Shown here one piece after another: positions 1 to 11,400 of a DNA stretch of 64,000 bases. The notes below the pieces were generated by a model. It worked only from the letters and a program-made list of their open reading frames with translations. It ran no database searches and was not told the DNA's origin. A program made the position numbers and the translations under genes. Position 1 is the stretch's first letter, and every line of letters starts with the position of its first letter. The stretch is from Polaribacter sp. Hel_I_88 (lineage in GTDB: Bacteria > Bacteroidota > Bacteroidia > Flavobacteriales > Flavobacteriaceae), in contig NZ_JHZZ01000001.1 of assembly GCF_000687935.1 (NCBI RefSeq), positions 2,564,001-2,628,000 of the forward strand, read 5' to 3'.

Positions 1-2
1 AA

Positions 3-1358
3 CTACTTTTTTTGTTGGTTATCATTTTTACGATAGGTGATTTCAATAGTCAAACAAAAAACCAAAGCCATAAAAAAAATCAAAAACCCAATGTTATTTT
101 AATAATGGCAGATGATATGGGAATTGGTGATTTAGCCTCTTTAAATAATGGATTAAACAATACCCCATCATTAAATAGATTAAAAAATGAAAGTCTTTTT
201 TTTAAAAATGCTTATTCTTCTTCCACTGTATGTGCACCTGCAAGAGCTGCTTTATTAACGGGAATGTATCCTCATAGAACAGGTGTGGTATCTTTAAATT
301 CAGAAAAATTTCCTAAGCTTACCAGAATAAAAAAACAAATTCCAACTTTGGCAAATGCTTTTAAACAAAATGGTTATACAACTGGGTTAATAGGTAAGTG
401 GCACTCAGGAGTTGGAGAAGATTACCATCCGCTAAAAAGAGGTTTTGATATTTTTGAAGGTTTTGTACAGGCAAAACAAATACCCACTTATTTTGATTAT
501 ACTTTAGAATCAAACGGTTCTGTAGTGCATCAAACAAATAAATATTTAACTAGAGATTTATCTGAACGTGCCATAAATTTTATCCAAAAGAATAAAGAAC
601 ATCCTTTCTTTTTGCATTTGGCACATTATGCTCCTCACAGGCCAATTGGTGCACCCGAAGCTTATGTAGAAAAATATAAACAGAAAGGATTCGATACAGA
701 AACTGCAACAGTGTATGCGATGATTGAAATTATAGACGAGACTGTTGGAGAACTTTTATTGGAGTTAAAGAGGTTACACCTTGAGGAAAATACCATTGTA
801 ATTTTTACGAGCGATAATGGTCCAGATCCTATGGTTCAGAAAAGATTTAATTTAAACCTTAAAGGTTCTAAATACACGGTTTATGAAGGGGGTATTCAGG
901 TACCTTTTATGATGAAATGGAAAAATCATTTAGCTCCTAAAGAGACTGATAAAATTATCACGTTTATAGACGTGCTACCTACTTTAGTGAACATGTGTGA
1001 TTTAAAATTCAGCACACCTTTTGGTTTAGATGGAAGTAGCTTTTTAAATCAAAAGCTCAATTTAAACTCTACAAAAAAACATAAAGAGTTTTATTGGCAA
1101 TGGAATCGTTATTTGCCTAATTATGAATTTAATGCAGCAGTACAATTAGATGAATGGAAATTAGTAAGACCGTTTACAACCAAAGAAATTCCAAAACCAA
1201 ATACAGCATTACCTGCAGTTTTATATCATTTAAAAACAGATCCAAAAGAACAATTTAATGTAGCTGAAAAATATCCTAAAAAAGTAAAGAAGCTCACAAA
1301 ATTACTGGATCGTTGGACGCAAAAAATTGAAAAAGATCGTATACATCTTAAAGATTAA
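3..1358 (+). CDS. S1-family sulfatase, 5' end cut by window edge
   Basis: Secreted arylsulfatase-type enzyme that should remove sulfate esters from a glycan. The frame is open to the window edge and begins in a hydrophobic stretch (LLFLLVIIF) that looks like the middle of a signal peptide, so the true start lies upstream. Counting from the TTG at 12, the metal-binding DD is at residues 34-35, the formylglycine motif CAPAR starts at Cys74, GKWHSG follows, and a second metal site TSDNG lies near residue 265. The motif fits the C-x-P/A-S/A-R consensus, so the Cys should be converted to formylglycine; no maturase gene is in the window. The next gene starts 14 bases after the stop, so they are probably cotranscribed. 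It is not a close paralogue of the sulfatase at 19298. The substrate is unknown. Confidence 0.9.
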   Translation, partial: LLFLLVIIFTIGDFNSQTKNQSHKKNQKPNVILIMADDMGIGDLASLNNGLNNTPSLNRLKNESLFFKNAYSSSTVCAPARAALLTGMYPHRTGVVSLNSEKFPKLTRIKKQIPTLANAFKQNGYTTGLIGKWHSGVGEDYHPLKRGFDIFEGFVQAKQIPTYFDYTLESNGSVVHQTNKYLTRDLSERAINFIQKNKEHPFFLHLAHYAPHRPIGAPEAYVEKYKQKGFDTETATVYAMIEIIDETVGELLLELKRLHLEENTIVIFTSDNGPDPMVQKRFNLNLKGSKYTVYEGGIQVPFMMKWKNHLAPKETDKIITFIDVLPTLVNMCDLKFSTPFGLDGSSFLNQKLNLNSTKKHKEFYWQWNRYLPNYEFNAAVQLDEWKLVRPFTTKEIPKPNTALPAVLYHLKTDPKEQFNVAEKYPKKVKKLTKLLDRWTQKIEKDRIHLKD

Positions 1359-1372
1359 ACATCCATTAAAAT

Positions 1373-2575
1373 ATGAACACTCAAAAGAAATACTACATAA
1401 AACACGTTTTTATACTACTCTTACTAAGTTTTAGCTTGTGTGAATCACAGATGCTAGCCCAAAATAAAATTGAAGATATAGGAGTAGAAATTAATCATTC
1501 AAAAGCAAGCTCCAAAATTTATTTAGGGAGTCCATCTATAATCATACTAAAAAATGGGCATTACCTAAGTTATCACTGTGAAATGGGACCAAATTCAAAT
1601 AATACTTCACATCCCAAAGCGCATATTTATTTTTCAAAAGATAAAGGAGTTACTTGGCAAAAAAGAACAACAATCAATAACATAGTTTGGGCTAATTTGT
1701 TTCTACATAATGATGTTATTTATTTAATGGGAACCTCTAAAGTGTATGGAGATTTGGTCATTAGAAAAAGCATCGATAATGGAAAAACTTGGACGGAAGC
1801 TAAAGATAATAACTCAGGACTTTTAAGAAACGATTTTGAATATCATACTGCTCCAGTTCCTGTGGTTACTTATAAAGATAGGCTATACAGAGCTGTAGAG
1901 GTTAGAAATCCTGGCTATGGATGGGGTTTTAATTTTGAAACATTACTTATTTCTGCACCCATAAATGCAGATTTATTACAAGCCGAAAATTGGGTCGTAT
2001 CTAATAGACTGCATTTTGATCAGCGATGGTTAGGAACTGCTTGGTTAGAAGGTAATGTTGTTGTAACTCCTGATGATAAATTAGTTAACATATTAAGAGT
2101 GCACTATTTAGAGCATGGAGGAAAGGTTGCCAAGGTACATTATGATGCCGATAAAAACAAAATCAGTTTTAATCCTGATAAAGATTTTTTAAATTTTCCA
2201 GGAGGAAGCAAAAAATTCACCATACGTTATGATGAAAAAACAAAACGATATTGGACACTTTCTAACCATATAAAAGACATAGGTTATAATCCAGAAAGAA
2301 CGCGAAATTGTTTAACCCTTTCTTCTTCTAAAGATTTAATGAACTGGGAAGTACATGAAGAAATTATATATCAACCAGATTTAGAAAAACATGGATTTCA
2401 GTATGCAGATTGGCAGTTTGAAGGTAATGACATCATTACTGTAATCAGAACAGCTTATGATGATGAGTTTGGAGGTGCAGACAGTCAGCATAATAATAAC
2501 TATATGATTTTTAAAAGGATAGAAAATTACAATGAGCTTTCTAAAAATAAAATAGCAAGCTATTATAATTTTTAA
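1373..2575 (+). CDS. Secreted sialidase-like (BNR/Asp-box) beta-propeller protein, copy 1
   Basis: A 400-residue exported protein with a signal peptide ending near residue 30 (SQMLAQ). It has two clear Asp boxes of the form S-x-D-x-G-x-T-W at residues 88-95 and 133-140, which mark the sialidase superfamily beta-propeller fold. Such propellers act as exo-sialidases, rhamnosidases or polysaccharide lyases, so the activity cannot be named from sequence alone. I do not see a convincing GH33 catalytic set: the usual RIP motif is replaced by SPS near residue 55. Its place between a sulfatase and a PUL regulator argues for a glycan-active enzyme. The gene at 2664 is a tandem paralogue, about 60% identical in the N-terminal third and about 90% after residue 116 (hand counts). 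Confidence 0.75.
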   Translation: MNTQKKYYIKHVFILLLLSFSLCESQMLAQNKIEDIGVEINHSKASSKIYLGSPSIIILKNGHYLSYHCEMGPNSNNTSHPKAHIYFSKDKGVTWQKRTTINNIVWANLFLHNDVIYLMGTSKVYGDLVIRKSIDNGKTWTEAKDNNSGLLRNDFEYHTAPVPVVTYKDRLYRAVEVRNPGYGWGFNFETLLISAPINADLLQAENWVVSNRLHFDQRWLGTAWLEGNVVVTPDDKLVNILRVHYLEHGGKVAKVHYDADKNKISFNPDKDFLNFPGGSKKFTIRYDEKTKRYWTLSNHIKDIGYNPERTRNCLTLSSSKDLMNWEVHEEIIYQPDLEKHGFQYADWQFEGNDIITVIRTAYDDEFGGADSQHNNNYMIFKRIENYNELSKNKIASYYNF

Positions 2576-2663
2576 AGTGATCACAAAAAGTAGTTTAAAA
2601 TTTTTTCTTTGATAAAGATTTTAAACAGCATAAATAATAGAATAGTATTAAAAAAGTAATTAC

Positions 2664-3872
2664 ATGAATTTAAATAAGAAAACAATTTTAATGCAAGTTT
2701 TTCTAATTTGTTTCTTAAGCCTAAACATATCTGTTTTAAAAAGCCATGGCCAGCATAAAATAGAAGAAATTGGTACTGTAATCGCTCATTCTAAAGCTAG
2801 TTCTAAGGTGTACTTGGGGAGCCCATCTATACTTATATTAAATAATGGGAGCTACCTTGCTTCTTATGACGAATTTGGGCCTAACTCAAACAACAAAACA
2901 ACACCAATAACACATATTGCAATCTCTAAAGATAAAGGCAGAACTTGGCTGAAAACTATATCTTTGGACAACATAATGTGGGGCAATCTTTTTAGTCATG
3001 ATGGTATTATTTATTTAATGGGAACCTCTAAAGTATATGGAGATTTAGTCATTAGAAAAAGCATCGATAATGGAAAAACTTGGACGGAAGTCAGAGATAA
3101 TAACTCAGGACTTTTAAGAAACGATTTTGAATATCATACAGCTCCAGTTCCTGTAGTTACTTACAAAGATAGAATCTATAGAGCCTTAGAGGTTAGAAAC
3201 CCTGGTTATGGATGGGGTTTTAATTTGGAAGTCTTACTTATTTCTGCACCCATAAATGCAGATTTACTAAAAGCGGAAAATTGGGTTGTATCTAATAGAC
3301 TGCATTTTGATCAGCGATGGCTTGGAACTGCTTGGTTAGAAGGCAATGTATTGGTAACACCCGAAAATAAATTAGTGAACATTCTAAGAGTTCATTATTT
3401 AGAAAATGGTGGAAAGGTGGCCAAGGTACATTATGATGCCGAAAAAAATAAAATCAGTTTTAATCCTGATAAAGATTTTTTAAATTTTCCAGGAGGAAGT
3501 AAAAAATTTACCATTCGATTTGATGAAAAAACAAAACGATATTGGACACTTTCTAATCATATAAAGGATATTGGTTATAATCCAGAAAGAACACGAAATT
3601 GTTTAACCCTATCTTCTTCCAAAGATTTAATGAATTGGGAAGTCCATGAAGAAATTCTATATCATCCAGATTTAGAAAAGCATGGATTTCAGTATGTAGA
3701 TTGGCAGTTTGATGGTAGAGATATCATTGCAATTATCAGAACAGCTTATGATGATACGTTTGGAGGTGCAGACAATCAGCATAATAGTAATTACATAGTT
3801 TTTAAAAGAATAAATAATTACAATGAGCTTTCTAAAAACAAAAAAGCAACGTATTATAATTTTTTAAAATAA
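2664..3872 (+). CDS. Secreted sialidase-like (BNR/Asp-box) beta-propeller protein, copy 2
   Basis: A 402-residue paralogue of the protein at 1373, with its own signal peptide (to about SHGQ, residue 30) and the same Asp boxes at residues 88-95 and 133-140. From residue 116 to the end the two proteins differ at only about 28 positions by my hand count, and the DNA is also nearly identical. The first blade region and signal peptide have diverged strongly. The 88-base spacer to copy 1 has no clear hairpin, so both copies may be on one transcript. The role is probably the same class of glycan cleavage, with specificity perhaps set by the N-terminal blades. The exact activity is unknown. Confidence 0.75.
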   Translation: MNLNKKTILMQVFLICFLSLNISVLKSHGQHKIEEIGTVIAHSKASSKVYLGSPSILILNNGSYLASYDEFGPNSNNKTTPITHIAISKDKGRTWLKTISLDNIMWGNLFSHDGIIYLMGTSKVYGDLVIRKSIDNGKTWTEVRDNNSGLLRNDFEYHTAPVPVVTYKDRIYRALEVRNPGYGWGFNLEVLLISAPINADLLKAENWVVSNRLHFDQRWLGTAWLEGNVLVTPENKLVNILRVHYLENGGKVAKVHYDAEKNKISFNPDKDFLNFPGGSKKFTIRFDEKTKRYWTLSNHIKDIGYNPERTRNCLTLSSSKDLMNWEVHEEILYHPDLEKHGFQYVDWQFDGRDIIAIIRTAYDDTFGGADNQHNSNYIVFKRINNYNELSKNKKATYYNFLK

Positions 3873-4029
3873 ATGAAGAATTTGTAAATTATAGAAGTGT
3901 TTTTTACTAATAATATAATATTTTTAATTTTTTTTAGAATTTATATTTTTATTTAGATTTAAAATTAGTTGAATGTTTTTTTGAACACTTTAGAAAAATT
4001 TTGTGTTTTTTAAATTGATACCTATTAAA

Positions 4030-7000
4030 ATGATGAAACATACAGTTTTTGTACTCCTTTTTTTATATAACACATTCATTTTAGCTCAAAAGAATGATTT
4101 TAACTATGTCATAGATTTTATAACCACAGAACAGGGTTTATCACACAATTATACTACCAGTATTTTAAGTGATAATTTAAACATCAAATGGATTGGTACA
4201 GAAAACGGGATCACCAAATTTAACGGATACGATTTTGAGTATATAAAACCCAGCTCAGTTTATAGTGGACTGTTAAATGAAAATATAGAAGTCCTTTTTA
4301 AAGATTCAGCATCTAACATTTGGATTGGAACAAAAACTGGAGGTTTGTCAGTTTTGAATATGAAAAACAACCATATTGAAAACTATAATAATTTAATTGA
4401 TTCAAATTATGGAGATAATTTAAGAATTACAGCATTATCTGAAGACAAAGAAGGCAATATATGGGTTGGTACCTGGGAAAATGGTGTGTTTGTTATTGAT
4501 ACTAATCATAAAAAATTACTCAGACACTATGAGAGTAACAGAATCGCAAATAGTATTTCTAAAGATTTTAAAAATAACATGTGGTTTTGTAATGGTAATA
4601 ATTTGCATTTTTTCAATGCTACAGACAATAGCATACGTACTTTTAAAATTCAAGGACAAATTACAGATATACTTGCAGATGCTGAGCGAAATAAAGTTTG
4701 GATTTCATCATCTGTAAGAAACTCGAAAATTTATGCTTATAATTATGAAACAGATTCCATAGAATCTTTAGAAACTGGAGTAATTAGTGATTTTTCGAAA
4801 AAACTTTCTTTAGATAAACACAATAGATTATGGATTGGTACTTGGGGCAATGGCATTTACAGAAGTAACGACAGTCTAACTAAATTCATGGAAATTGATT
4901 TGGTTTCCAAAAATCCAGAAAAAATAAAAGACAACTATAAAACCATACTAGATATACATCATGACATCAATAATATTACTTGGCTTGCAACAGCAAATGG
5001 TGGTATTGTTAAATTAGTGGAAGGGAATGGTTTTAAAAATGCCAATAAATTTATAAAAAATAAAGAATTAAAAGAACACTTAAATTTTACTTCTATTTAC
5101 AAAGACAAAAACAATATTTTTCTAGGAACACTTTTTACAGGTGTTTATTATGGTAAAGATTTTTCCAATTTAAAACAAATTAAGGATATTGGAAACACAA
5201 AAGTATATACTTTATATGAACATAATGGAAAACTATATATAGGCGTCTCAGAAGGGTTTTATATTTATGATCTCACATTAGAAAAAGTTACTTTTTTTTC
5301 TAAAAGAATCAGCAAAGTGACCGCTTTTTTAATTAAAAAAGATACTATTTTAATAGGCAGTCAACAACAAGGTGTTGCAATGGTTCATTTAGAGAACATT
5401 GACAAGCCTAAAACCTATCAATTTTACTCTAAATACCACGAAAATAAAAATACAATCAAAAGTAATCGTATAACTTCAATACAAAAAGACGAAGAGAATA
5501 CGATATGGATGAGTACATATAATGGATTGCATTTGTTTGATAACAAAAAAAAGGAATTTATACATGAATCTTTATTACTCAAAGAAAAATCAACAAGTAG
5601 CATCATCAATTCCTTTGCAATAAAAGGTCGTTTAATTTGGTTGGCGACCCCAAATGGATTAATAAAGTTAAAATATCAGAATGGTATACTGACTAAAGAA
5701 AGCACTTTAACCAAAAAAGATGGCCTTAATAATGATTTTATTAGCTCAATAACCTTTGATGACAGTTATAATTTATGGTTAACTACACATACAGGTATTG
5801 TAAAATATAACGAAGCAGATACCACTATTACAAATTATGATGCTGTAAATGGTATTAGAACAACCTCGTTTAATAATAGAAGTTTTTATAATTATAAGGA
5901 TGAATCTATATACTTTGGAGGTATAGATAATATTACTTTTTTTGAGCCTTCAACAATTAAAGATTTTAAAAACACACCAGAAATCATATTTTCTGGATTG
6001 CGAGTTAACAATCAGATAATTGATTACAACACTCATAAAACAATTTTGGATAAAAGTTTTAATTATGCTGAAAAAGTGCAACTAACACATCAGGATAATT
6101 ATTTTTCAGTTCGATTTGTTGCAAACGATTTTCTTGGGCCGTTAAATATTCAGTACAGATATTTATTGGAGGGTTACCATGATGAATGGATTGATTTACA
6201 AAACAGAAATGAAATAAATTTTGCGGGTTTAAATCCAAAATCATATGCACTCAAAGTGCAAGGAACTAGAGATGGGCAAAATTGGAGTGAGCCCAAAATA
6301 CTGGAAATTTTTATAGCAGGTTCACCTTGGAAAAGTCCTTGGGCTATAGTTGTATACTGTCTTCTATTAGGAAGTATTGTTGTTTATTTAATTCGATCAA
6401 ATAATTACAAACTAAAATTAAAAAATAGTTTAGAAATAGCCAGAATAGATAAAGAAAAGGAGATGGAGTTAAGCGAAGCAAAACTCAACTTTTTTACAAA
6501 TATATCTCATGAATTCAGAACACCCTTAACGTTAATAATAACACCTTTAAAAGAATTATTAGAAAGTAAGAATTTATCAAACAAAGTTTTCAAAAATCTT
6601 GCAATCATAGATAGAAACTCAAACCGATTGTTAAACCTAATCAATCAATTGTTAGATTTTAGGAAAGCAGATAACGGATTGCAGGCCATACAAGTTTCCC
6701 ATGGAAATTTTGTAAGATTTTCAAAAGAAGTACACCTTTATTTTAAGCAACTAGCAAAATCCAAAGGCATTAAATACAAATTTGTATCTGATGAAGAAGA
6801 AATATTTTTTCCTTTTGACAGAAATAAAATGGAAATTGTTCTGTGCAATTTACTTTCCAATGCGATTAAGTATTCTAACTCTGGAGACAAAATACGAATG
6901 TCCATAAAACGTGAAGAAGGATTTTGTGTAATAGCTATAAAAGACAATGGTATTGGCATGGATGAAGAGAATCTAGATAAGATTTTCGATCGCTTTTTTC

Positions 7001-8040
7001 AAATTAAATCAGCAAATACAACCAGTATGATTGGAAGTGGTATTGGTTTAGCTTTTTCTAAAAAAATTATAGAACAACATCATGGAACGATTAAGGTAAA
7101 AAGTAAAAAAAATGTAGGTACAGAATTTACAATAAAATTAACATTAAACGCTAGTCTTTACAAAGGTGAGATTAATGAAAGCCATGTAAATACTGATAAT
7201 ATTAAAGCATACGATATTCTGCCAAATGCAGACTCAAGCCTAAATATTAAAAACAACACAAAAGAGCATAGTGTTCTTATTATTGATGACAATCTGGAAA
7301 TCCTAAATTATTTAGATGATATTCTGAATGATACCTATCAAATATTAAAAGCAAGTAATGGTAATGAAGGATTTAAAACTGCTTCAGAGGAAATTCCTGA
7401 TTTGATCATTAGCGATGTAATGATGCCTGAAAAAGACGGGATTACACTTTGCAAAGAATTAAAATCTAAAATAACTACTTCACACATCCCTATTATACTT
7501 TTAACGGCCAGAACTTCTTCGGTTTTTGAAATTCAAGGTTTACAAACAGGTGCCAATGATTATATTACAAAGCCTTTTAATGCAAGTATCGTAAAAGCAA
7601 GAATAGCCAGTTTATTAGATAATAGAGAAAAAGTACGCGAGCATTTGCAAAACAAAATTCGGTTTGAGCCTACTGCTGTTGAAAATACAGACACAGATAT
7701 CGAAAATACTTTTATACACAAAGCTATTTTACTAGTAGAAGAAAATATGGAAAACTCCAACTTTGGTATCAATGATATGGTAGATAAATTGCATATGAGC
7801 CAATCTACATTATATCGTAAAATAAAATCGCTTACAGGTTTGTCATTAACCGCCTTTATAAAATCTATTCGTCTAAAAAAAGCAGCCTACCTAATTTTAG
7901 CTTCAGAAGATATGAATTTAACTCAAATAGCAAATGAAGTTGGTTTTAATGATTATAAATATTTTAATGTATCATTTAAAAAACAGTTTAGCTGTTTGCC
8001 TTCTCAATACAAAGAAAAAAACTCAAAAAACCTTCACTAG
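4030..8040 (+). CDS. Hybrid two-component system sensor/regulator (HTCS) of the PUL
   Basis: One-protein signalling system that senses a glycan fragment in the periplasm and activates PUL transcription. From the ATG at 4030: signal peptide (to about AQKND); a beta-propeller sensor of many W-I-G-T repeats to about residue 650; a Y_Y_Y domain; one membrane helix near 770-789; a HisKA domain with phospho-acceptor His827 in FFTNISHEFRTPL; an ATPase domain with NLLSNAIKYS and KDNGIGMD; a receiver with DVMMPEKDG (Asp1129); and a C-terminal AraC-type helix-turn-helix. The frame also opens at a GTG (4003), but ATG 4030 or 4033 gives a clean signal peptide. All signature residues are intact. The target is probably the SusC promoter in the 370-base gap that follows. 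Confidence 0.95.
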   Translation: MMKHTVFVLLFLYNTFILAQKNDFNYVIDFITTEQGLSHNYTTSILSDNLNIKWIGTENGITKFNGYDFEYIKPSSVYSGLLNENIEVLFKDSASNIWIGTKTGGLSVLNMKNNHIENYNNLIDSNYGDNLRITALSEDKEGNIWVGTWENGVFVIDTNHKKLLRHYESNRIANSISKDFKNNMWFCNGNNLHFFNATDNSIRTFKIQGQITDILADAERNKVWISSSVRNSKIYAYNYETDSIESLETGVISDFSKKLSLDKHNRLWIGTWGNGIYRSNDSLTKFMEIDLVSKNPEKIKDNYKTILDIHHDINNITWLATANGGIVKLVEGNGFKNANKFIKNKELKEHLNFTSIYKDKNNIFLGTLFTGVYYGKDFSNLKQIKDIGNTKVYTLYEHNGKLYIGVSEGFYIYDLTLEKVTFFSKRISKVTAFLIKKDTILIGSQQQGVAMVHLENIDKPKTYQFYSKYHENKNTIKSNRITSIQKDEENTIWMSTYNGLHLFDNKKKEFIHESLLLKEKSTSSIINSFAIKGRLIWLATPNGLIKLKYQNGILTKESTLTKKDGLNNDFISSITFDDSYNLWLTTHTGIVKYNEADTTITNYDAVNGIRTTSFNNRSFYNYKDESIYFGGIDNITFFEPSTIKDFKNTPEIIFSGLRVNNQIIDYNTHKTILDKSFNYAEKVQLTHQDNYFSVRFVANDFLGPLNIQYRYLLEGYHDEWIDLQNRNEINFAGLNPKSYALKVQGTRDGQNWSEPKILEIFIAGSPWKSPWAIVVYCLLLGSIVVYLIRSNNYKLKLKNSLEIARIDKEKEMELSEAKLNFFTNISHEFRTPLTLIITPLKELLESKNLSNKVFKNLAIIDRNSNRLLNLINQLLDFRKADNGLQAIQVSHGNFVRFSKEVHLYFKQLAKSKGIKYKFVSDEEEIFFPFDRNKMEIVLCNLLSNAIKYSNSGDKIRMSIKREEGFCVIAIKDNGIGMDEENLDKIFDRFFQIKSANTTSMIGSGIGLAFSKKIIEQHHGTIKVKSKKNVGTEFTIKLTLNASLYKGEINESHVNTDNIKAYDILPNADSSLNIKNNTKEHSVLIIDDNLEILNYLDDILNDTYQILKASNGNEGFKTASEEIPDLIISDVMMPEKDGITLCKELKSKITTSHIPIILLTARTSSVFEIQGLQTGANDYITKPFNASIVKARIASLLDNREKVREHLQNKIRFEPTAVENTDTDIENTFIHKAILLVEENMENSNFGINDMVDKLHMSQSTLYRKIKSLTGLSLTAFIKSIRLKKAAYLILASEDMNLTQIANEVGFNDYKYFNVSFKKQFSCLPSQYKEKNSKNLH

Positions 8041-8410
8041 GTCAGTGTTTTCAGTAAATTAAACGATTCCACCAATTCTTTGACTTATTTAACCAATGCT
8101 TTTTTTTATGTTTTTTAGATTTTTGAATCAGGAATAAAACAATTTTTTATTCAGTAAATTTTTTAAAACTAAAAAAGAGATTTTGAATATATATTAGAAA
8201 TGAATTTTTTAAAAATTAAGATTCAAAAAAAGGATTTTAATTCATGATGATAAATTCTTCTTTTATATACATAGCTAAGTTTAAAAATTACAAGATTAAC
8301 GGTAAACGGTTTTGTGTTTTTAAATTAATATAATTTTAATAGTTAAGCTTAAAAATTGATAAATCTTGCTAAAAAATAATGAGGTATAATATTCCAACTA
8401 CTGATTCGCC
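8041..8410. promoter_or_regulatory. 370-base gap before susC: likely HTCS-controlled promoter region
   Basis: No gene is visible here. The region is very AT-rich and separates the regulator from the first SusC gene, where PUL promoters usually lie. One weak promoter match is TTTG at 8312-8315 followed by TAATTTTA at 8332-8339, which approximates the Bacteroidota -33/-7 pattern. I could not pick out a convincing direct-repeat operator for the AraC-type domain. The regulatory role is inferred from position. Confidence 0.35.
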
Positions 8411-11400
8411 ATGCGAAAAAAACTAAAAACAATGAGAGTTAAACAAAAAAGATTTTATTTATTCCTAATACTATTAGCTTCATTAAGCATAAGTCATACT
8501 ACATGGTCTCAGGATATTAAGATTACAGGAAAGGTGTCGGATAATGAAGGAAATCTACTTCCTGGTGTTTCAATTATAGAAAAAGGAACCACAAAAGGTA
8601 CTACAACAGATTTTGATGGAGTATACAATATTTTGGCTTCACCTCAAGGTACATTAGTGTTTAATTATCTTGGCTTTGAAATAAAGGAAGTTGTAATTAA
8701 TGATAAAAATAATATTGATGTTATTTTAAATCCTAGTACAACAGATTTAGATGAAATTACAATTGTAGCTTATGGAGAACAAAAAGAGGTTACTGTTACA
8801 GGTGCAATAAGTACCATAAAAACAGAGCAACTTGTGGAGTCTCCTTCTCCAAACGTGGCTAATTCTTTAGCAGGTAGAGTTACAGGACTTTCTACAGTTC
8901 AATTTTCTGGGCAACCTGGAGCAGATAATCCTAATATTTATTTACGTGGAATCGCATCATTATCAGAAGGTAGGTCACAACCTTTAATGATTGTTGATGG
9001 TGTAGAGCGTTCTTTTATGTCTTTAGATCCTAACGAAATAGAGAGTATATCTGTACTTAAAGATGCTTCTGCTACAGCTGTTTATGGTGTTCGTGGAGCT
9101 AATGGTGTAATTTTAGTAACTACAAAAAGAGGTAAATTTGGAAAATCAAAAATATCAACTAGTTTTTCAACGGGAATTCAACAACCAACAAGATTACTAG
9201 AGTTTGCTGATAGCTATACGTATGCTCAACGTTATAACGAAGCCCAATTGAATGATGAACCTAATATAGACCCAGTTAATCTTCGATTTACACCTGAGGC
9301 TTTAGAAGCATTTAGAACGGGTTCAAACCCGATACTTTACCCAAATACAGATTGGATGGATTATCTTTTAAAACCTACTACGCAACAATCTCAAGCAAAC
9401 GTTAATATTTCAGGAGGTTCAGAAAAAGTAAAGTATTTTGTGTCTCTTGGTGTTTTAAGTCAAGATGGTTTATTTAAAACATTTGATGCGGAATACGATT
9501 CTAATTTTTCTTTTCAAAGGTATAATTACAGATCTAACGTAGATATTAATGTAACCAATACTACAAAATTAGCCGTTACAATTGGAGGACAAACTCGTGT
9601 TACGAATCGTCCTAACACAAAAGGAAATTTTAATGAACTTTTTAGAGATATTTATTGGTCTGTACCTTTTTCTAGTCCAGGAATCGTAGATGGTAGGTAT
9701 ATTGTTAGTGGTGATTTATATATTTCAGATCAAAAAGTTGATGGTTTAGACAGGTATTATGGTCAAGGTTTTTCGAATATATTAAACAACCAATTAAATA
9801 TGGATATTGGTTTAGAGCAAGATTTAAACTTTATCAAAGGCTTAAAATTTAGAACTAAATTTGCTTATAACACCGACTATAATCATGCTAAAAACCGAAA
9901 TTCATCAGTAGCTAGCTATACACCAATTTATTTAAGAGATATAGATCCAAATGCAGATCCTAATAGTGAAGAAATAGTGTATCAAAGAAATGGTCAAGAT
10001 GGCAATTTAACATATGGCGAAACTTATGGAACCAGTAGAGATTGGTATTTGGAAGGAGGTCTTAGTTATAAAAATAAATTTGGGGGTCATAATGTAAGTG
10101 GTTTATTACTTTACAATCAACAAAAAAGATATTACCCAGGTCAGTTTTCAGAGATTCCTCTTGGTTTAGTGGGTATTGTAGGTCGTGCAACTTATGATTA
10201 TAAAAATAGGTATCTAGCAAATTTAAGTGTTGGTTATAATGGTTCAGAAAATTTTGCCAGAGATAAGCGTTTTGGTCTTTTTCCAGCTATTTCAACAGGT
10301 TGGGTGATTACAAATGAATCTTTCATGGAAAATCAATCGTTTTTTGACTTTTTAAAAATACGTGCATCTTATGGACTTGTAGGAAATGATAGAATTGGAG
10401 GGAATCGTTTTCTTTATTTACCAGATAGTTTTGATCCAAGAAGTGGTAATTATAACTTTGGTATAGACACACCATTTAATCAACCAGCAGCAAGAGAAGG
10501 TCAAATAGGAAATCCGAATGTAACCTGGGAAACTTCTGAAAAACAAAATTACGCTGTAGAACTCAAAATACTTGACAATAAACTAGGTTTAAAAGTAGAT
10601 TATTTTATTGAAAACCGTTCCGATATTTTAACGTTTAGAGGTACTGTACCAGCTTTTGTTGCTTACAATCTTCCTGCAGTTAATATTGGTAAAGTTCAAA
10701 ATAAAGGTTTTGAAGTAGAACTTAATTGGGATCATCAAATAAATGACAATTTTAGCTATTGGGTAAATGCAAATGTTTCTCATGCCAAAAATAAAATTGT
10801 ATTTCAAGATGAAGTTCCACAAAACGAAGAGTATTTGTTTAGAACAGGAAACCCTGTAGGTCAGCCATTTGGATACATATTCGATAAGTTTTATAATGAT
10901 ACAGACACAGGCAACGATGCACTTCCAGATCATTTATATGATTTAAAGCCAGGTGATATGGTTTATAAAGATTTAAATGGTGATGGTGTAATAAATCAAG
11001 ATGATCAAAAAGCAATTGGCTTTCCAGTTTATCCAATGTATAATTTTGGTCTTAACTATGGTTTTAAATACAAGAACTTTAGTTTAACAATGTCTTGGGC
11101 AGGAGCAACAAATACATCAAGACTTTTAGGAGATACATACAGAACCGCTTTTGGTGCCACTGCAAACCGTTCTTTACTTCAATATATGGCAGATGGCAGA
11201 TGGACACCAGAAACAGCTGAAACAGCTACGTATCCAAGAATGACACTTACAGGACGCCAAAATAATAATAAGAACTCAGATTTTTGGTTACGTGACGCTT
11301 CCTATATAAGATTAAAAACTCTAGAAATGGGGTACAATTTTAAAGGTAATTTCTTAAAAAATATGGGTATTAGCAATTTAAGAGCTTTCTTAAATGGAAC

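Noticed and set aside
1373..3872. Firm call of exo-alpha-sialidase (GH33) for the two propeller proteins
   Set aside because: Asp boxes show only the fold; the RIP motif and a full GH33 active site are not evident.
4003..4029. GTG start for the HTCS
   Set aside because: The ATG at 4030 (or 4033) gives a clean signal peptide and is the normal start for this family.
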